Shown one piece after another: positions 27,730 to 37,186 of a stretch of DNA of 64,000 bases (positions are counted from its first letter, which is position 1; each line of letters starts with the position of its first letter). Location: contig NZ_JACHCR010000028.1 in the NCBI RefSeq assembly GCF_014205845.1, positions 1 to 64,000 of the forward strand. Direction: 5' to 3'. The stretch is from Mucilaginibacter cryoferens. GTDB lineage: Bacteria > Bacteroidota > Bacteroidia > Sphingobacteriales > Sphingobacteriaceae. A program made the position numbers and the translations under genes. The notes under the pieces are model-generated. The model did no database searches, had not been told where the DNA came from, and saw only the letters and a list, made by a program, of their open reading frames with translations.

Positions 27730-28983
27730 TTACTCTTTATAAAAGAACCATTTTGCCAATTCTTTAAAGCTTGCTTTTTTGCCATACATTAAAATACCAA
27801 CGCGATAAATACGAGCTGCAACATATGTGGTAAACAAGAAACCAACCACCATCATAAACATAGATAAGGCGATCTGCCATGCTGGCGGATCAAAGGGTAA
27901 ACGCACCATCATTGCCACAGGAGCGGTAAACGGAATTATAGACAGCCATACTGCCAAAGCACTATCTGGCGCACGGAACAATACCGTAACAGATAGCATG
28001 TAGGTAAACAGTAATGGTAAAGTTATAGGGAACATAAATTGCTGCGTTTCTGTCTCGCTATCAACCGCCGAACCTACTGCGGCAAACAGGGCGCTATATA
28101 ATAGATACCCGGTAAGGAAGTAAAACAGGAAACAGCCCAAAATATAGCCGAACGGAATAGTTGATAATGTTGATATGATACCTGCCATAAAGCTTTGCGG
28201 CGTGTTAAACGCGTGCCCCGCTATTTTTGATGATATCACAGAGAGAATTATCCAGGCGCTAAACTGAGTTAAACCAACCAAGCCCACACCAATAATTTTA
28301 CCCAACATTAATTGAAATGGTTTTACAGAGGATATAATTACCTCAATTATCCTACTGGTTTTTTCTTCAATTACGCCACGCATTACCTGGCCGCCGTAAA
28401 TAAATAGGGATAGGTAGATAAGCATAGCGCATACTATACCAACGCCCATATTAGCACCTAAATTGCTGTTCTTGTCGCCGGTTTCTGTAACTTCTACTGT
28501 ATTTATAGATATATCAACCTTTTTTATAGAATGGATAACAGCGGTATCAATGTGGTGCTGCAACATATTGTAGTTAAATGCGATATCACTCATTTGTTTT
28601 TCAATCTCACCGGTAAGCTGCATGGGCGATTTCTTTTTAGAGAAGATCTGTATACTTCCATTTTTTTTATATTCTGCAGGTATATAGAGTGTTGAGATAT
28701 TTTCATCCTTTTTTGATTCGGCTTTATCTGTATTTAAATCGTTATGACTTACCACAAATTTGATGTTGGATACATCATGAAACTTGCCAACAAATATCTT
28801 GCTGTCATCGGCCACGGTAACTATTTGGAGGGTAGATAATTTGTCGCTGTCTTTTGCAACGAATGCAATAATCGCACCCATGGCCAGGATAAGTAACGGC
28901 ACCAGAAAGATCATAACGATGAACGACTTTTTCCTCACCCTGGTAAGGTATTCGCGTTGTATAATGAGTAATACTTTATTCAT
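27730..28983 (-). CDS. ABC-2 type exporter permease, NatB-like
   Basis: The 417-residue protein has an N-terminal membrane span after NKVLLIIQREYLTRVRKKSF, a large extracytoplasmic domain (about 45-170) and five or six C-terminal spans with the conserved RGVIEEKTSRIIEVIISSVK segment. This layout matches NatB of the sodium-export type ABC-2 systems; the cargo is not known. It overlaps the ATPase gene by 8 bp, so the two are made together. Confidence 0.85.
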   Translation of the reverse strand: MNKVLLIIQREYLTRVRKKSFIVMIFLVPLLILAMGAIIAFVAKDSDKLSTLQIVTVADDSKIFVGKFHDVSNIKFVVSHNDLNTDKAESKKDENISTLYIPAEYKKNGSIQIFSKKKSPMQLTGEIEKQMSDIAFNYNMLQHHIDTAVIHSIKKVDISINTVEVTETGDKNSNLGANMGVGIVCAMLIYLSLFIYGGQVMRGVIEEKTSRIIEVIISSVKPFQLMLGKIIGVGLVGLTQFSAWIILSVISSKIAGHAFNTPQSFMAGIISTLSTIPFGYILGCFLFYFLTGYLLYSALFAAVGSAVDSETETQQFMFPITLPLLFTYMLSVTVLFRAPDSALAVWLSIIPFTAPVAMMVRLPFDPPAWQIALSMFMMVVGFLFTTYVAARIYRVGILMYGKKASFKELAKWFFYKE

Positions 28984-29896
28984 GGCTTAGGGAATTTGCG
29001 TTTACTTTTTCGATAAATATTTCGTGCATGCTGGGGATAACTTCCCGTAACATGTTGATTTGGGTTTTAGGGATGAGGTATTGCAGCACATCATTGGAGT
29101 TTTTACCGGTTGCAAGCTTTATTTTTATGGTATTGCGGTCATCGTCGGTAAGGGTATCGCCAATAATTTCAAAAGGTGCTAATTCGCCTAAACCCAAAAC
29201 CTCGCCGGTATATTCAACAAAGTAAGTATCGTTACGATACGAGTTGCGGATGGCTTTTACCTTACCATCCAATATTTTATGCGATTTATTGATAAGGGCA
29301 ATAGCATCGCAAAGCTCCTCAACCGATTCCATGCGGTGGGTAGAGAACAGGATGGTAGCGCCTTTTTTGTTAAGTTCCAGAATCTCGTCTTTTATCACCT
29401 CTGCATTTACCGGGTCGAAACCGCTGAACGGCTCGTCGAGGATAATCAGGTCTGGCTCGTGCAGCACTGTTGCCACAAACTGGGCTTTTTGCTGCATCCC
29501 TTTTGATAGTTCTTCTATCTTCTTTTTCCACCAGGTTTCCATGCCCAGCTTATCAAACCAAAATTTTAAACGTTTTTGCGCTTCGGCACGGCTTAGACCT
29601 TTTAACCGGGCCAGGTAAATCATCTGCTCGCCGATCTCCATTTTTTTATACAATCCCCGTTCTTCGGGCAGGTAGCCAATGCGGTCGATATGCGATTGAT
29701 TGAGTTTTTCGCCATTGAAAAAAACTTCGCCCGAATCGGGCGCGGTAATCTGGTTAATAATGCGGATCAGCGAGGTTTTACCGGCTCCATTGGGGCCAAG
29801 TAAACCAAATACCTGGCCGCTTTGCACCTCCAGGCTCACATCATCTAATGCCCGGTGACCGGCGTATTGTTTAACAATATTGCGGATGCTTAACAT
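28976..29896 (-). CDS. ABC transporter ATP-binding protein, NatA-like
   Basis: The 306-residue ATPase has Walker A GPNGAGKTS, signature LSKGMQQKA, Walker B LIILDEPFSG and switch FSTHRME, all canonical. A C-terminal extension of about 90 residues is usual for NatA-like proteins. It is the partner of the overlapping permease gene downstream. Confidence 0.9.
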   Translation of the reverse strand: MLSIRNIVKQYAGHRALDDVSLEVQSGQVFGLLGPNGAGKTSLIRIINQITAPDSGEVFFNGEKLNQSHIDRIGYLPEERGLYKKMEIGEQMIYLARLKGLSRAEAQKRLKFWFDKLGMETWWKKKIEELSKGMQQKAQFVATVLHEPDLIILDEPFSGFDPVNAEVIKDEILELNKKGATILFSTHRMESVEELCDAIALINKSHKILDGKVKAIRNSYRNDTYFVEYTGEVLGLGELAPFEIIGDTLTDDDRNTIKIKLATGKNSNDVLQYLIPKTQINMLREVIPSMHEIFIEKVNANSLSHE

Positions 29897-29964
29897 ACTT
29901 TGATAGAGGTTTATTTTGTTAATTTGTGGTTTAGATACGGCGAAATTTAAAATGTTACAATATT

Positions 29965-30106
29965 ATAAACACGAATGGGGACGAATTAAATCGAATTTCA
30001 CGAATTTTTAGGAGAATGAACTGCTGCTAATTGTGATGGTTTTCAATTCTTATTCACGCCAATTCGACCTAATTAGTGAAATTCGTGTTTATAAATTCGT
30101 GTTTAT
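29965..30106. repeat. Inverted repeat with ACGAATT words
   Basis: ATAAACACGAAT (29965-29976) pairs perfectly with ATTCGTGTTTAT at 30081-30092 and again at 30095-30106. The inner parts pair imperfectly. The right end runs 4 bp into the 3' end of the sialidase-like gene. Confidence 0.6.
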
Positions 30107-31254
30107 TTTATTTGCTCTGTTTTGAATCGTAGTACTTCTATCGCTTCTTTTTGCCTTGATATGATTACGTACATATAACCATCGTATATCATGGTATGCG
30201 GATAGCCGTACTGGCCGCCTTTCCATAATCCTTCTTTTTTGAGGTGATAAAGCTCATCAGCTATAATATAGTTTTGGGTAAATGCTTTGCCGTCTGTTGA
30301 AAGAGATAATACCAACGGGTTCCTGTCGTAATGATGCAATGTATCGGGTATGCCCACATAATAAAAACGTTTATCGGGCAACCTGCCAAAATGAAATTTG
30401 CTGTCGTTATCAGAAAATGGAGTTTCAACCGGACGCGACCAATTTGTGCCATTATCTTTACTTTCGGTAAGCCAAAGCCTGCCTTTCCAACCTTTGCCGG
30501 TTACTCTTAACAGCATGTGGACGATATGGTCATCGGTTTGGTAAAACGAACCCTCACATAACGGCGGTAAACCAAGTTTGGCGGCTGGGGCATAAAATGC
30601 AGATGAGTTATCCTGGGTATATAATGAATCGGGATAAAAGCTGCTGAGTTTCCAGCCAGAAATTCCATGAGGATCATCTGTATACGGAAATAAAAAATTC
30701 CCGCTAATGATGAGCCTGCCGCTTTTGGTGGCTTCGGGGCCATGATTGGGGATCAGCGGCACATGCATATCAATAGCATTACTCCAATGTTGCCCATCGG
30801 TGCTGGTTTTAGCCCATAGGTGGGTGTTTTGGCGGTGTTTGGTATACTCGCCATAATAGGCAACCAACGTGCCTTTATATTGATATAAGCCTGCTGAGGT
30901 AAGCACGGTAAGCGTATCGTTAACTTTTCCCGGCGAAGCAAGCGGCACAGGTACCGACCAATGTACAAAATCTTTTGAGGTGGCATAAACAACCCGCTGG
31001 CCCGGCGAATCCTCGTCGATAAGGCCATTGCTCCATATGGCTATGAATTTATCTTTAAAGCGGATGATGCTGGGATGATGGTTGTACAACCATTCCTTAT
31101 CCGGCGAGTAGATCATCGCCCGTTGGATGTTTAGTTTGGGTACACCGGCTTCAGTTTGGTAGTTGTTGCGGATGGAGGTAGTTTGGGCGTTTGCGTAATT
31201 GAACGCAGTTAAAAAAAGACTGGTAATGTAGAAAATTCTTTTATATAAATTCAT
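30103..31254 (-). CDS. Secreted sialidase-like beta-propeller protein
   Basis: The 383-residue protein has a signal peptide (residues 1-23, ending ANA). Three segments match the Asp-box of sialidase-type six-bladed propellers: TSTDGQHWSN, ESKDNGTNWSRP and LSTDGKAFTQ. Family members are sialidases or other glycan-active hydrolases. The catalytic arginine triad is not certain here, so the activity is left open. It has no SusCD neighbours. Confidence 0.65.
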   Translation of the reverse strand: MNLYKRIFYITSLFLTAFNYANAQTTSIRNNYQTEAGVPKLNIQRAMIYSPDKEWLYNHHPSIIRFKDKFIAIWSNGLIDEDSPGQRVVYATSKDFVHWSVPVPLASPGKVNDTLTVLTSAGLYQYKGTLVAYYGEYTKHRQNTHLWAKTSTDGQHWSNAIDMHVPLIPNHGPEATKSGRLIISGNFLFPYTDDPHGISGWKLSSFYPDSLYTQDNSSAFYAPAAKLGLPPLCEGSFYQTDDHIVHMLLRVTGKGWKGRLWLTESKDNGTNWSRPVETPFSDNDSKFHFGRLPDKRFYYVGIPDTLHHYDRNPLVLSLSTDGKAFTQNYIIADELYHLKKEGLWKGGQYGYPHTMIYDGYMYVIISRQKEAIEVLRFKTEQIK

Positions 31255-31425
31255 TTGGATAATGCTGATGGCAAGTTACCTAATTGATTAAAAATAATCA
31301 CTCTCAAATGATGTAGATTTTTATTACGATAATTTAGTGATATCAACTTTTTGTAAGCAATTTTTATTTAATCATCGTAAGGAGTTTCAGTAAAGAATCG
31401 TTATACACTATGTCGCATTAAATGT

Positions 31426-31460
31426 AAAAAGCCCGAAGTCATAACAACTCCGGGCCTTTT
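31426..31460 (-). terminator. Terminator downstream of dnaJ
   Basis: A GCCCG/CGGGC stem, extended by AGT pairing, with A5 and T4 flanks. It lies about 50 bp past the dnaJ stop and can act on both strands. Confidence 0.75.
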
Positions 31461-31512
31461 ATAAATAGGCGAAAACCTTTAATCTTTCGCCTTTATCCTT
31501 TCACCTCAACGG

Positions 31513-32682
31513 TTATTCAAAATATTCCTTCATCCTGTCAAAAAAGCTTTTCTCGTTTTTGCCGGGATTTGGCTTGAAGTTAGGGCTTGATTGCAATTTC
31601 TCCAGGATATCGCGTTCTTCTTTGCTGATCGCTTTTGGTGTCCATATGTTGATATGTACCAGCTGATCGCCACGGTGATAAGAGTTTACTTCGGGTACGC
31701 CTTTGCCTTTCAGGCGCAAAATTTTGCCGCCCTGTGTTCCCGGATCAATTTTAATCTTGGCTTTACCATCGATAGTTGGCACTTCAACAGTGGTCCCTAA
31801 GGTTGCATCAACAAAGTTTACATGTAAATCATAAACTACGTTATTGCCATCGCGTTTTAGTGTCTCGTGTGGGATCTCCTCGATCAGGATGATCAAATCG
31901 CCCGGTACACCGCCACGCGGGGCCGCGTTACCTTTACCGCTCATGCTTAACTGCATGCCTTCGCTTACACCAGCCGGTACATTGATGGTGATCAGCTCTT
32001 CGCCACGCACAACGCCATCACCATGACAAATATTACATTTTGACAGTATAGTTGAGCCTTCGCCATTACAGGTAGGGCAGGTACTGGTAGTTTGCATCTG
32101 TCCCAATATGGTATTGGTTACCCTACGCACCGCGCCAGAGCCGCCACATGTTTTACAGGTTTGGAAAGATGCTTTATCTTTTGCGCCAGAACCATCGCAG
32201 GTTTTGCAAACTATCTGTTTATTTACTTTTATTTTCTTTTCGGCACCGTTGGCAATTTCTTCCAGCGTTAAACGTACTTTAATACGCAGGTTGCTGCCAC
32301 GGGCTACACGCCTGCCACCTGCACCGCCACCCTGACGGCCACCACCGCCAAAGAAACCTTCAAACGGACTGCCGCCGCCAAAAATATCACCAAACTGGCT
32401 AAATATGTCGTTCATATCCATACCGCCGCCGCCATAACCGCCACCATTTGGCGATGATGCATTGGCTGCATGGCCAAACTGATCATAACGCTGGCGTTTT
32501 TCGGTATTGCTTAAAACTTCGTAAGCTTCAGCTGCTTCCTTAAATTTTTCTTCCGCAGCTTTGTCACCTTCGTTTTTATCGGGGTGATATTTGATAGCCA
32601 TTTTACGATATGCCTTCTTTATCTCGTCGGCATCTGATCCTTTTGAAACACCCAGGATATCGTAATAATCTCTTTTAGCCAT
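31513..32682 (-). CDS. dnaJ: Chaperone DnaJ
   Basis: The full-length 389-residue DnaJ has a J domain with HPD ([10 protein letters not shown]), a Gly-rich linker (about 80-125), four CxxCxGxG zinc repeats ([32 protein letters not shown]) and the C-terminal substrate domains. It works with DnaK and GrpE. grpE is directly upstream on the same strand with a repeat-filled 184-bp gap; dnaK is not in the window. Confidence 0.97.
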   Translation of the reverse strand: MAKRDYYDILGVSKGSDADEIKKAYRKMAIKYHPDKNEGDKAAEEKFKEAAEAYEVLSNTEKRQRYDQFGHAANASSPNGGGYGGGGMDMNDIFSQFGDIFGGGSPFEGFFGGGGRQGGGAGGRRVARGSNLRIKVRLTLEEIANGAEKKIKVNKQIVCKTCDGSGAKDKASFQTCKTCGGSGAVRRVTNTILGQMQTTSTCPTCNGEGSTILSKCNICHGDGVVRGEELITINVPAGVSEGMQLSMSGKGNAAPRGGVPGDLIILIEEIPHETLKRDGNNVVYDLHVNFVDATLGTTVEVPTIDGKAKIKIDPGTQGGKILRLKGKGVPEVNSYHRGDQLVHINIWTPKAISKEERDILEKLQSSPNFKPNPGKNEKSFFDRMKEYFE

Positions 32683-32711
32683 GATTTTTTTATTTCGGAT
32701 TTCGAATTTTC

Positions 32712-32785
32712 GATTTCGGATTTAATGTTTTTAACTATGATTTTGACTTCAGAATAAATATTCAACCGAATTTAAATCCGAAATC
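32712..32785. repeat. Inverted repeat in the grpE-dnaJ gap
   Basis: GATTTCGGATTTA (32712-32724) pairs perfectly with TAAATCCGAAATC (32773-32785). Further CCGAAATC copies follow at about 32834. Confidence 0.6.
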
Positions 32786-32866
32786 ATTTGTTTGAATGCA
32801 GCAAGTGTGATGCTCAATCAGACTTTAAATAAATCCGAAATCCAACATCCCAATTCCCAAATTCAA

Positions 32867-33469
32867 TTATGCTCCTACAATTACTTTGGCAAAACGGATC
32901 ACCCTTTCTTTCAGGGTGTAGCCTTTTTCCATTTCGTCAATCACCTTGCCTTTAAGGTTATCGGTAGGGGCTGGTATATTAGTAATAGCCTCATGCAGGT
33001 CGGCATCAAAAGGCGAACCTATAGAGCCCATTTCTGCAAGACCTTTTTGTGTTAATATATTTTTTAACTTGTTTTGGATCAGGGTAACGCCTTCTTTAAC
33101 CGGAGCAACGTCAACTGCTGTTTCCATGGCACGTTGCGCACGCTCAAAATCATCCAGAACAGGTAGTAAGGCGATGATCAGATCCTTACCTTCAGTTTCG
33201 CGGGCTTCGGCACGTTCTTTTTGGGTACGCCTGCGGAAATTGTCAAACTCGGCATACAAACGCAAATATTTATCATTGGCCTGTGCTAATTCGTCTTTCA
33301 ATTTATCTTCGGCGGTAGGGCCAGGTATTTCTTCAGTTTCAACGGTTTCGGCCTGTTGGTCCTTTAGTTGTTGCTCATCAGCTAAATTTTCCGGGGTAGG
33401 CTCAGTTATATTTTCAGGAGTATCCATATTTTCTTTCTTCTTTTTCTTCAACATGTCGTTAAATTTCAT
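32867..33469 (-). CDS. grpE: Nucleotide exchange factor GrpE
   Basis: GrpE releases ADP from DnaK. The 200-residue protein has a disordered acidic start, a long coiled coil (about 70-115, RLYAEFDNFRRRTQKERAEA) and the C-terminal beta domain ending LKERVIRFAKVIVGA. I start at ATG 33469 (MKFNDMLKKKKKENMD), because the longer frame begins with TTG. CTGCCA...TGGCAG (33494-33525) upstream is a possible control site. Confidence 0.93.
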   Translation of the reverse strand: MKFNDMLKKKKKENMDTPENITEPTPENLADEQQLKDQQAETVETEEIPGPTAEDKLKDELAQANDKYLRLYAEFDNFRRRTQKERAEARETEGKDLIIALLPVLDDFERAQRAMETAVDVAPVKEGVTLIQNKLKNILTQKGLAEMGSIGSPFDADLHEAITNIPAPTDNLKGKVIDEMEKGYTLKERVIRFAKVIVGA

Positions 33470-33493
33470 AGCTGATAGTGCCAATCAAGTATC

Positions 33494-33525
33494 CTGCCAT
33501 AGCCGTAAAGCCGACAAGGTGGCAG
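33494..33525. promoter_or_regulatory. Inverted repeat upstream of grpE
   Basis: CTGCCA (33494-33499) and TGGCAG (33520-33525) form a spaced 6-bp inverted repeat 25 bp before the grpE ATG. It is not a CIRCE element. A heat-shock role is only suggested by position. Confidence 0.25.
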
Positions 33526-33601
33526 TGGTATGTTTTATAACAGGTAGGAGTGGCGCAATATGCGCAAGGCTGACAGGATTATTTGTCTGATTGTTTTGTC
33601 T

Positions 33602-33677
33602 GAACCGGGATTAACGTGACTTATCGGATATCCAGGATTTGGTTGTATATCCGATAAGGCACGTTTAATTCTGGTTC
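33602..33677. repeat. Long hairpin downstream of ftsE
   Basis: A stem of about 30 bp with few mismatches, from GAACCGGGATTAACG on the left (33602-33631) to the matching right arm ending CTGGTTC (33647-33677). It lies 9 bp past the ftsE stop and may end or stabilise that transcript. Confidence 0.65.
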
Positions 33678-33686
33678 GGAAAGTAA

Positions 33687-34367
33687 CTATATTACTGCAT
33701 CTTCCAAAACCTTGCCACCTTCACATTTGATAATGCGCGATGGGAAAGTGCGGATGATATGGTAATCGTGGGTAGCGATCAATACTGCGGTGCCCGATTG
33801 ACTGATCTGCTTTAATAGCAGCACAATTTCTTCGGATGTTTCGGGGTCGAGGTTACCGGTTGGCTCATCGGCCAGAATGATCTCGGGGTTATTAAGCAGG
33901 GCGCGGGCTATTACCACGCGTTGTTGCTCGCCGCCAGAAAGCTCATGGGGCATTTTTTTAAGTTTGGAGCGTAAGCCTACTTTTTCCAATACATCAAGGG
34001 TGCGTTCGGCTATTAGTTTTTTATCTTTCCAACCGGTAGCGCGCATTACAAAAAGCAGGTTTTGCTCTATCGATCTATCGGTCAATAGCTGAAAATCCTG
34101 AAAAACGATACCCAATTTACGACGCAAATACGGTACATCACGGCTGGCTAACTTGCTCAATTCGTATCCACATGCATGACCGGTACCTGCTTTTATGCCC
34201 AAATCGCCATAAATAACTTTAAGCAGGCTGCTTTTGCCAGATCCGGTAGAGCCAATAAGCCACACAAAATCGCCTTTATCAACATGCAGGTTTACGTTTG
34301 ACAATACCAGGTGCGATTGCTGAAAAATATCAACACCATTTAGCTTTATAATAGAGTTCCCAATCAT
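33687..34367 (-). CDS. ftsE: FtsE-like ABC ATPase
   Basis: The 226-residue ATPase has Walker [10 protein letters not shown], signature LSGGEQQRV, Walker [12 protein letters not shown] and switch IATHDYH. These fit FtsE, which with FtsX couples septal peptidoglycan hydrolysis to division. No ftsX is adjacent, as is common in Bacteroidota, so the assignment rests on the ATPase alone. It ends the luxC-like, small ORF, ftsE run. Confidence 0.8.
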   Translation of the reverse strand: MIGNSIIKLNGVDIFQQSHLVLSNVNLHVDKGDFVWLIGSTGSGKSSLLKVIYGDLGIKAGTGHACGYELSKLASRDVPYLRRKLGIVFQDFQLLTDRSIEQNLLFVMRATGWKDKKLIAERTLDVLEKVGLRSKLKKMPHELSGGEQQRVVIARALLNNPEIILADEPTGNLDPETSEEIVLLLKQISQSGTAVLIATHDYHIIRTFPSRIIKCEGGKVLEDAVI

Positions 34368-34372
34368 CTTTT

Positions 34373-34576
34373 TTATAGCTCTAATTTTAAGATCTGCCCA
34401 AACGGCAAATCTTTGATAATATTCATAATATAATCGGCCTTATCGGCCAGCCCAACTTTATCTAACGATTTTTCGGGCCTATCTACCCTAAAATAAGCCA
34501 GCAACGTAAACTTATCATCCCTCAACTGTACATAATCGGGTATTTTGGCTACGCCTTTAACTTTTATAATATACAT
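34373..34576 (-). CDS. Small conserved-looking protein of unknown function
   Basis: The 67-residue soluble protein starts MYIIKVKGVAKIPDYVQLRD and looks like a small alpha-beta fold. It ends 5 bp before ftsE and has normal codon use, so it is likely real and translated with ftsE. I do not recognise the family. Confidence 0.6.
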   Translation of the reverse strand: MYIIKVKGVAKIPDYVQLRDDKFTLLAYFRVDRPEKSLDKVGLADKADYIMNIIKDLPFGQILKLEL

Positions 34577-34594
34577 TTTTTTAAGGTAAAAACT

Positions 34595-34651
34595 GAAAGG
34601 TAAAAGGTAAAAGGTAAAAGCATCAGATTAACCTTTTGCCTTTTACCTTTC
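34595..34651. repeat. Inverted repeat of AAAAGGT words
   Basis: A 21-bp arm at 34595-34615 pairs with 34631-34651 with one mismatch. The left arm is a tandem of GGTAAAA units. It fills the gap between the luxC-like gene and the small ORF. Confidence 0.7.
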
Positions 34652-34685
34652 GGCTTTCGCCTCAACAACCAAAGGTATTGTTATT

Positions 34686-35711
34686 TTAAAGATTTGACAA
34701 AAAATCCATCGTGTCAATACCATCGGCATAATCCCACAAAGCGGGTTGTTGGCTTTGGCCAAATGTTACTACCTGGTTAGGTAGGTTTATTGGCGCATTG
34801 GTTACAACACATTGTATGTTTTCGTTTTGCTGCTCCAATGTTTGTTGGGCCGATGCCAGATCATCGTAATAAGCAAAGTATAAAACGGCCAGTGGCGATG
34901 CCAGCCTTTCATCTTCCTTTAACATCAAAAAGCCATTGTCTAAATGCTTGTCGCTGTTTACCAGGTATATAGATTTGTTGTAATCGTAATTATTGTTATA
35001 CTTATGGTGATGGATAATGGCCTTATGATCTTCTATAGATTCGAAGAAGAAATTAAAAATATAATTTTTTGGCACCAATAGTTTGCTCACGTTACGGCAA
35101 CCTAAACCATAATAATCAAAAATATCATGCCCAAGGTTAAACAGTTGCTCTGCCGTTTCATCGCCGGTTAGCAGGGCAATACTATTCCGGTTTTTGCGGA
35201 TAATGTTGGGTACTTTGCCAAAATAGTAATCAAAATAGCGCGAGCTGTTGTTACTGCCAGTTGCTATAATAGCATCAAAATCGGCCAGGCGTTCTACAAA
35301 GCTGAATTGATTGGCAAAGCTGCCGTCAATGGCTACCAACCGTTCTAAAACAGTTTTTATTAATCGGGCATCCTGCGACGATGCTTTGATGAGCGCGTGA
35401 TTACCTGATGCCAGTACACACAGCACATCGTGAAAACCAACCAACGGAATATTGCCGGCCAAAATAAGACCAACTTTTTTGTTGGCAGCAGCCTTATTAA
35501 GGTCGTATTTAGACAGCCAGGTTTGCAGATCGGTCTCGTTAAGCATCTTGCCAATGGCGGTTACGGCTTCTAAAACACTTTCGGGCGTAAACCAGGCATT
35601 GTGATAGCGTTCGTCTTCAATAATGTTCATCAATTGCGCATCGGGCGCAATTAACTGCTTTCCTAAGCTTGAAAATGAATTAATGGAATTTTTTATGTTA
35701 ATTTTTGACAT
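34686..35711 (-). CDS. LuxC-like acyl-CoA reductase
   Basis: The 341-residue protein fits the LuxC/acyl-CoA reductase family: a central cofactor segment VGLILAGNIPLVGFHDVLCV, the IATGSNNSSRYFDYYFGKVP region and the cysteine-containing YGLGCRNVSKLLVP, where the acyl-enzyme Cys would be. It reduces an activated acyl group to an aldehyde. No luxD, luxE or luciferase genes are present. The gene is divergent from a ferredoxin that could donate electrons. Confidence 0.82.
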   Translation of the reverse strand: MSKINIKNSINSFSSLGKQLIAPDAQLMNIIEDERYHNAWFTPESVLEAVTAIGKMLNETDLQTWLSKYDLNKAAANKKVGLILAGNIPLVGFHDVLCVLASGNHALIKASSQDARLIKTVLERLVAIDGSFANQFSFVERLADFDAIIATGSNNSSRYFDYYFGKVPNIIRKNRNSIALLTGDETAEQLFNLGHDIFDYYGLGCRNVSKLLVPKNYIFNFFFESIEDHKAIIHHHKYNNNYDYNKSIYLVNSDKHLDNGFLMLKEDERLASPLAVLYFAYYDDLASAQQTLEQQNENIQCVVTNAPINLPNQVVTFGQSQQPALWDYADGIDTMDFLSNL

Positions 35712-35751
35712 ATATATGGTAAGGGTTTAAACCCTTAAAGCCTTTTTTTGT

Positions 35752-35759
35752 TATATTTG
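35752..35759 (+). promoter_or_regulatory. -7 promoter box of the ferredoxin gene
   Basis: TATATTTG fits TAnnTTTG exactly, 53 nt before the ATG. AAGGGTTTAAACCCTT at 35721-35736 is a 16-bp palindrome just upstream that could be an operator for one or both divergent genes. Confidence 0.45.
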
Positions 35760-35812
35760 TACGCTTGTAAATTACGGGCAAAGTTAATTGAGATTATTAT
35801 ATATTTAGAAAT

Positions 35813-36166
35813 ATGGCGATTAAAATCACCGATGAATGCATAAACTGCGGAGCCTGCGAACCGGAATGCCCCAATAATGCAATTTATGATGCAGGTGCGG
35901 CATGGCGTTTTAGCGATGGTACCGGCCTGAAAGGAGTTATTGATTTTGGAGACGGCAATACTTTAAATGCCGAGGAAACTCAGGCTGCCTTGTCCGACGA
36001 GATATATTATATTGTACCAGATAAGTGTACCGAGTGCGTTGGTTTTCATGACGAGCCACAGTGTGCCGCCGTTTGCCCGGTTGATTGCTGTGTAGATGAT
36101 GAGGATATCCGCGAAAGCCAGGAAGAATTGTTAGCCAAAAAAGATTGGCTGCACATGAACGAATAA
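35813..36166 (+). CDS. Two-cluster 4Fe-4S ferredoxin
   Basis: The 117-residue protein has two cluster motifs: CINCGACEPECPNNAI near the N-terminus, and CTECVGFHDEPQCAAVCP plus a further VDCC at 70-96, where an insert lengthens the first loop. This is the Bacteroidota form of bacterial 2[4Fe-4S] ferredoxin. It has its own promoter box and a terminator, so it is a single-gene unit. Confidence 0.9.
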   Translation: MAIKITDECINCGACEPECPNNAIYDAGAAWRFSDGTGLKGVIDFGDGNTLNAEETQAALSDEIYYIVPDKCTECVGFHDEPQCAAVCPVDCCVDDEDIRESQEELLAKKDWLHMNE

Positions 36167-36189
36167 TACATTTTTTGTAAAATATATTA

Positions 36190-36218
36190 AGGGGAACAGC
36201 TTGCTGCTCCCTTTTTTT
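36190..36218 (+). terminator. Terminator of the ferredoxin gene
   Basis: An 11-bp stem with one mismatch (AGGGGAACAGC with GCTGCTCCCTT), followed by a T7 tract. Confidence 0.75.
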
Positions 36219-36390
36219 GTGCTTTAGCTAAAATTAAATTAACAGGCCTTTAATATTTTAATAAATTAGCAATAAAATCGTTTTATCCGTGCCCTTTTGG
36301 CTAAAATGTAAACAATAACCAGTTATAGCGTTGTAACTAAATTAGTAATTATAGCGTATTGCTTACTTTATCTTGCATTCAATCTAATCT

Positions 36391-37152
36391 ATGGAATATG
36401 GTATTTGTAACCTCGCGGTGATCCCGCTTCGCGCGCTTGCTGATGACAGGAGCGAGCAGGTGTCGCAGGTGTTGTTTGGGGAGGTTTTTGAGATCACAGA
36501 ATGGGCAGAGCGCTGGGTGAAAATCATTACTTATAATGATAATTATATAGGTTGGATAGGGCGGGGCCAGGTTACTATGTTGAGCCATTTAGCCTTTAGT
36601 ACTTTTAAACAATCGCCGCCGTCTTTAACTTACAGGGCCGTAACCCAGGCCTGGAAAATAGCCGATAATTCTATAGTATATCTGCCGGCCGGGGCTTCGC
36701 TCTCATTTTTGGAGGGCACAACGTGTAAAATAGGTACCGATAAATTTGAGATCATTGGCGAAATAGGAGAAAAGGAAGATATTGCAACCACCGCAAAATC
36801 ATTTTTAAATGCCCCCTATTTATGGGGAGGGCGTACCCATTTTGGTATCGATTGCTCTGGTTTTACACAAATAGTATTTAGCCTCATCAAAATAAAAATT
36901 AAACGGGATGCCAGCCAACAAGCCGAAGAAGGTATTAAAGTAGAGAAACTTGCAGATGGCCGCCTGGGCGATCTTGCCTTTTTTAACAATTCCGAAGGCC
37001 GCGTAACGCATGTAGGTATTTTGCTAAACAATGAGCATATTATTCACGCATCGGGCAAGGTTAAAATAGATATGATTGACGATGAGGGCATCTACTCTGC
37101 CGAACTAAAACGGCACACCCACAAGTTGCATAGTATCAGGAGATTCTTTTAG
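36391..37152 (+). CDS. NlpC/P60 (C40) cell-wall peptidase with SH3-like domains
   Basis: The 253-residue protein has two N-terminal SH3b-like regions (about 1-120) and a C-terminal NlpC/P60 domain with catalytic Cys in FGIDCSGFTQ, His in VTHVGILLNN and a third polar position in IIHASGKV. The family cuts peptidoglycan stem peptides, commonly D-Glu-diaminopimelate. No signal peptide is seen, so export or cytoplasmic recycling is open. It converges on the WD40 gene. Confidence 0.85.
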   Translation: MEYGICNLAVIPLRALADDRSEQVSQVLFGEVFEITEWAERWVKIITYNDNYIGWIGRGQVTMLSHLAFSTFKQSPPSLTYRAVTQAWKIADNSIVYLPAGASLSFLEGTTCKIGTDKFEIIGEIGEKEDIATTAKSFLNAPYLWGGRTHFGIDCSGFTQIVFSLIKIKIKRDASQQAEEGIKVEKLADGRLGDLAFFNNSEGRVTHVGILLNNEHIIHASGKVKIDMIDDEGIYSAELKRHTHKLHSIRRFF

Positions 37153-37186
37153 TTAGTATCAGGTAGACTATGGCTGTTCTGTTCTC

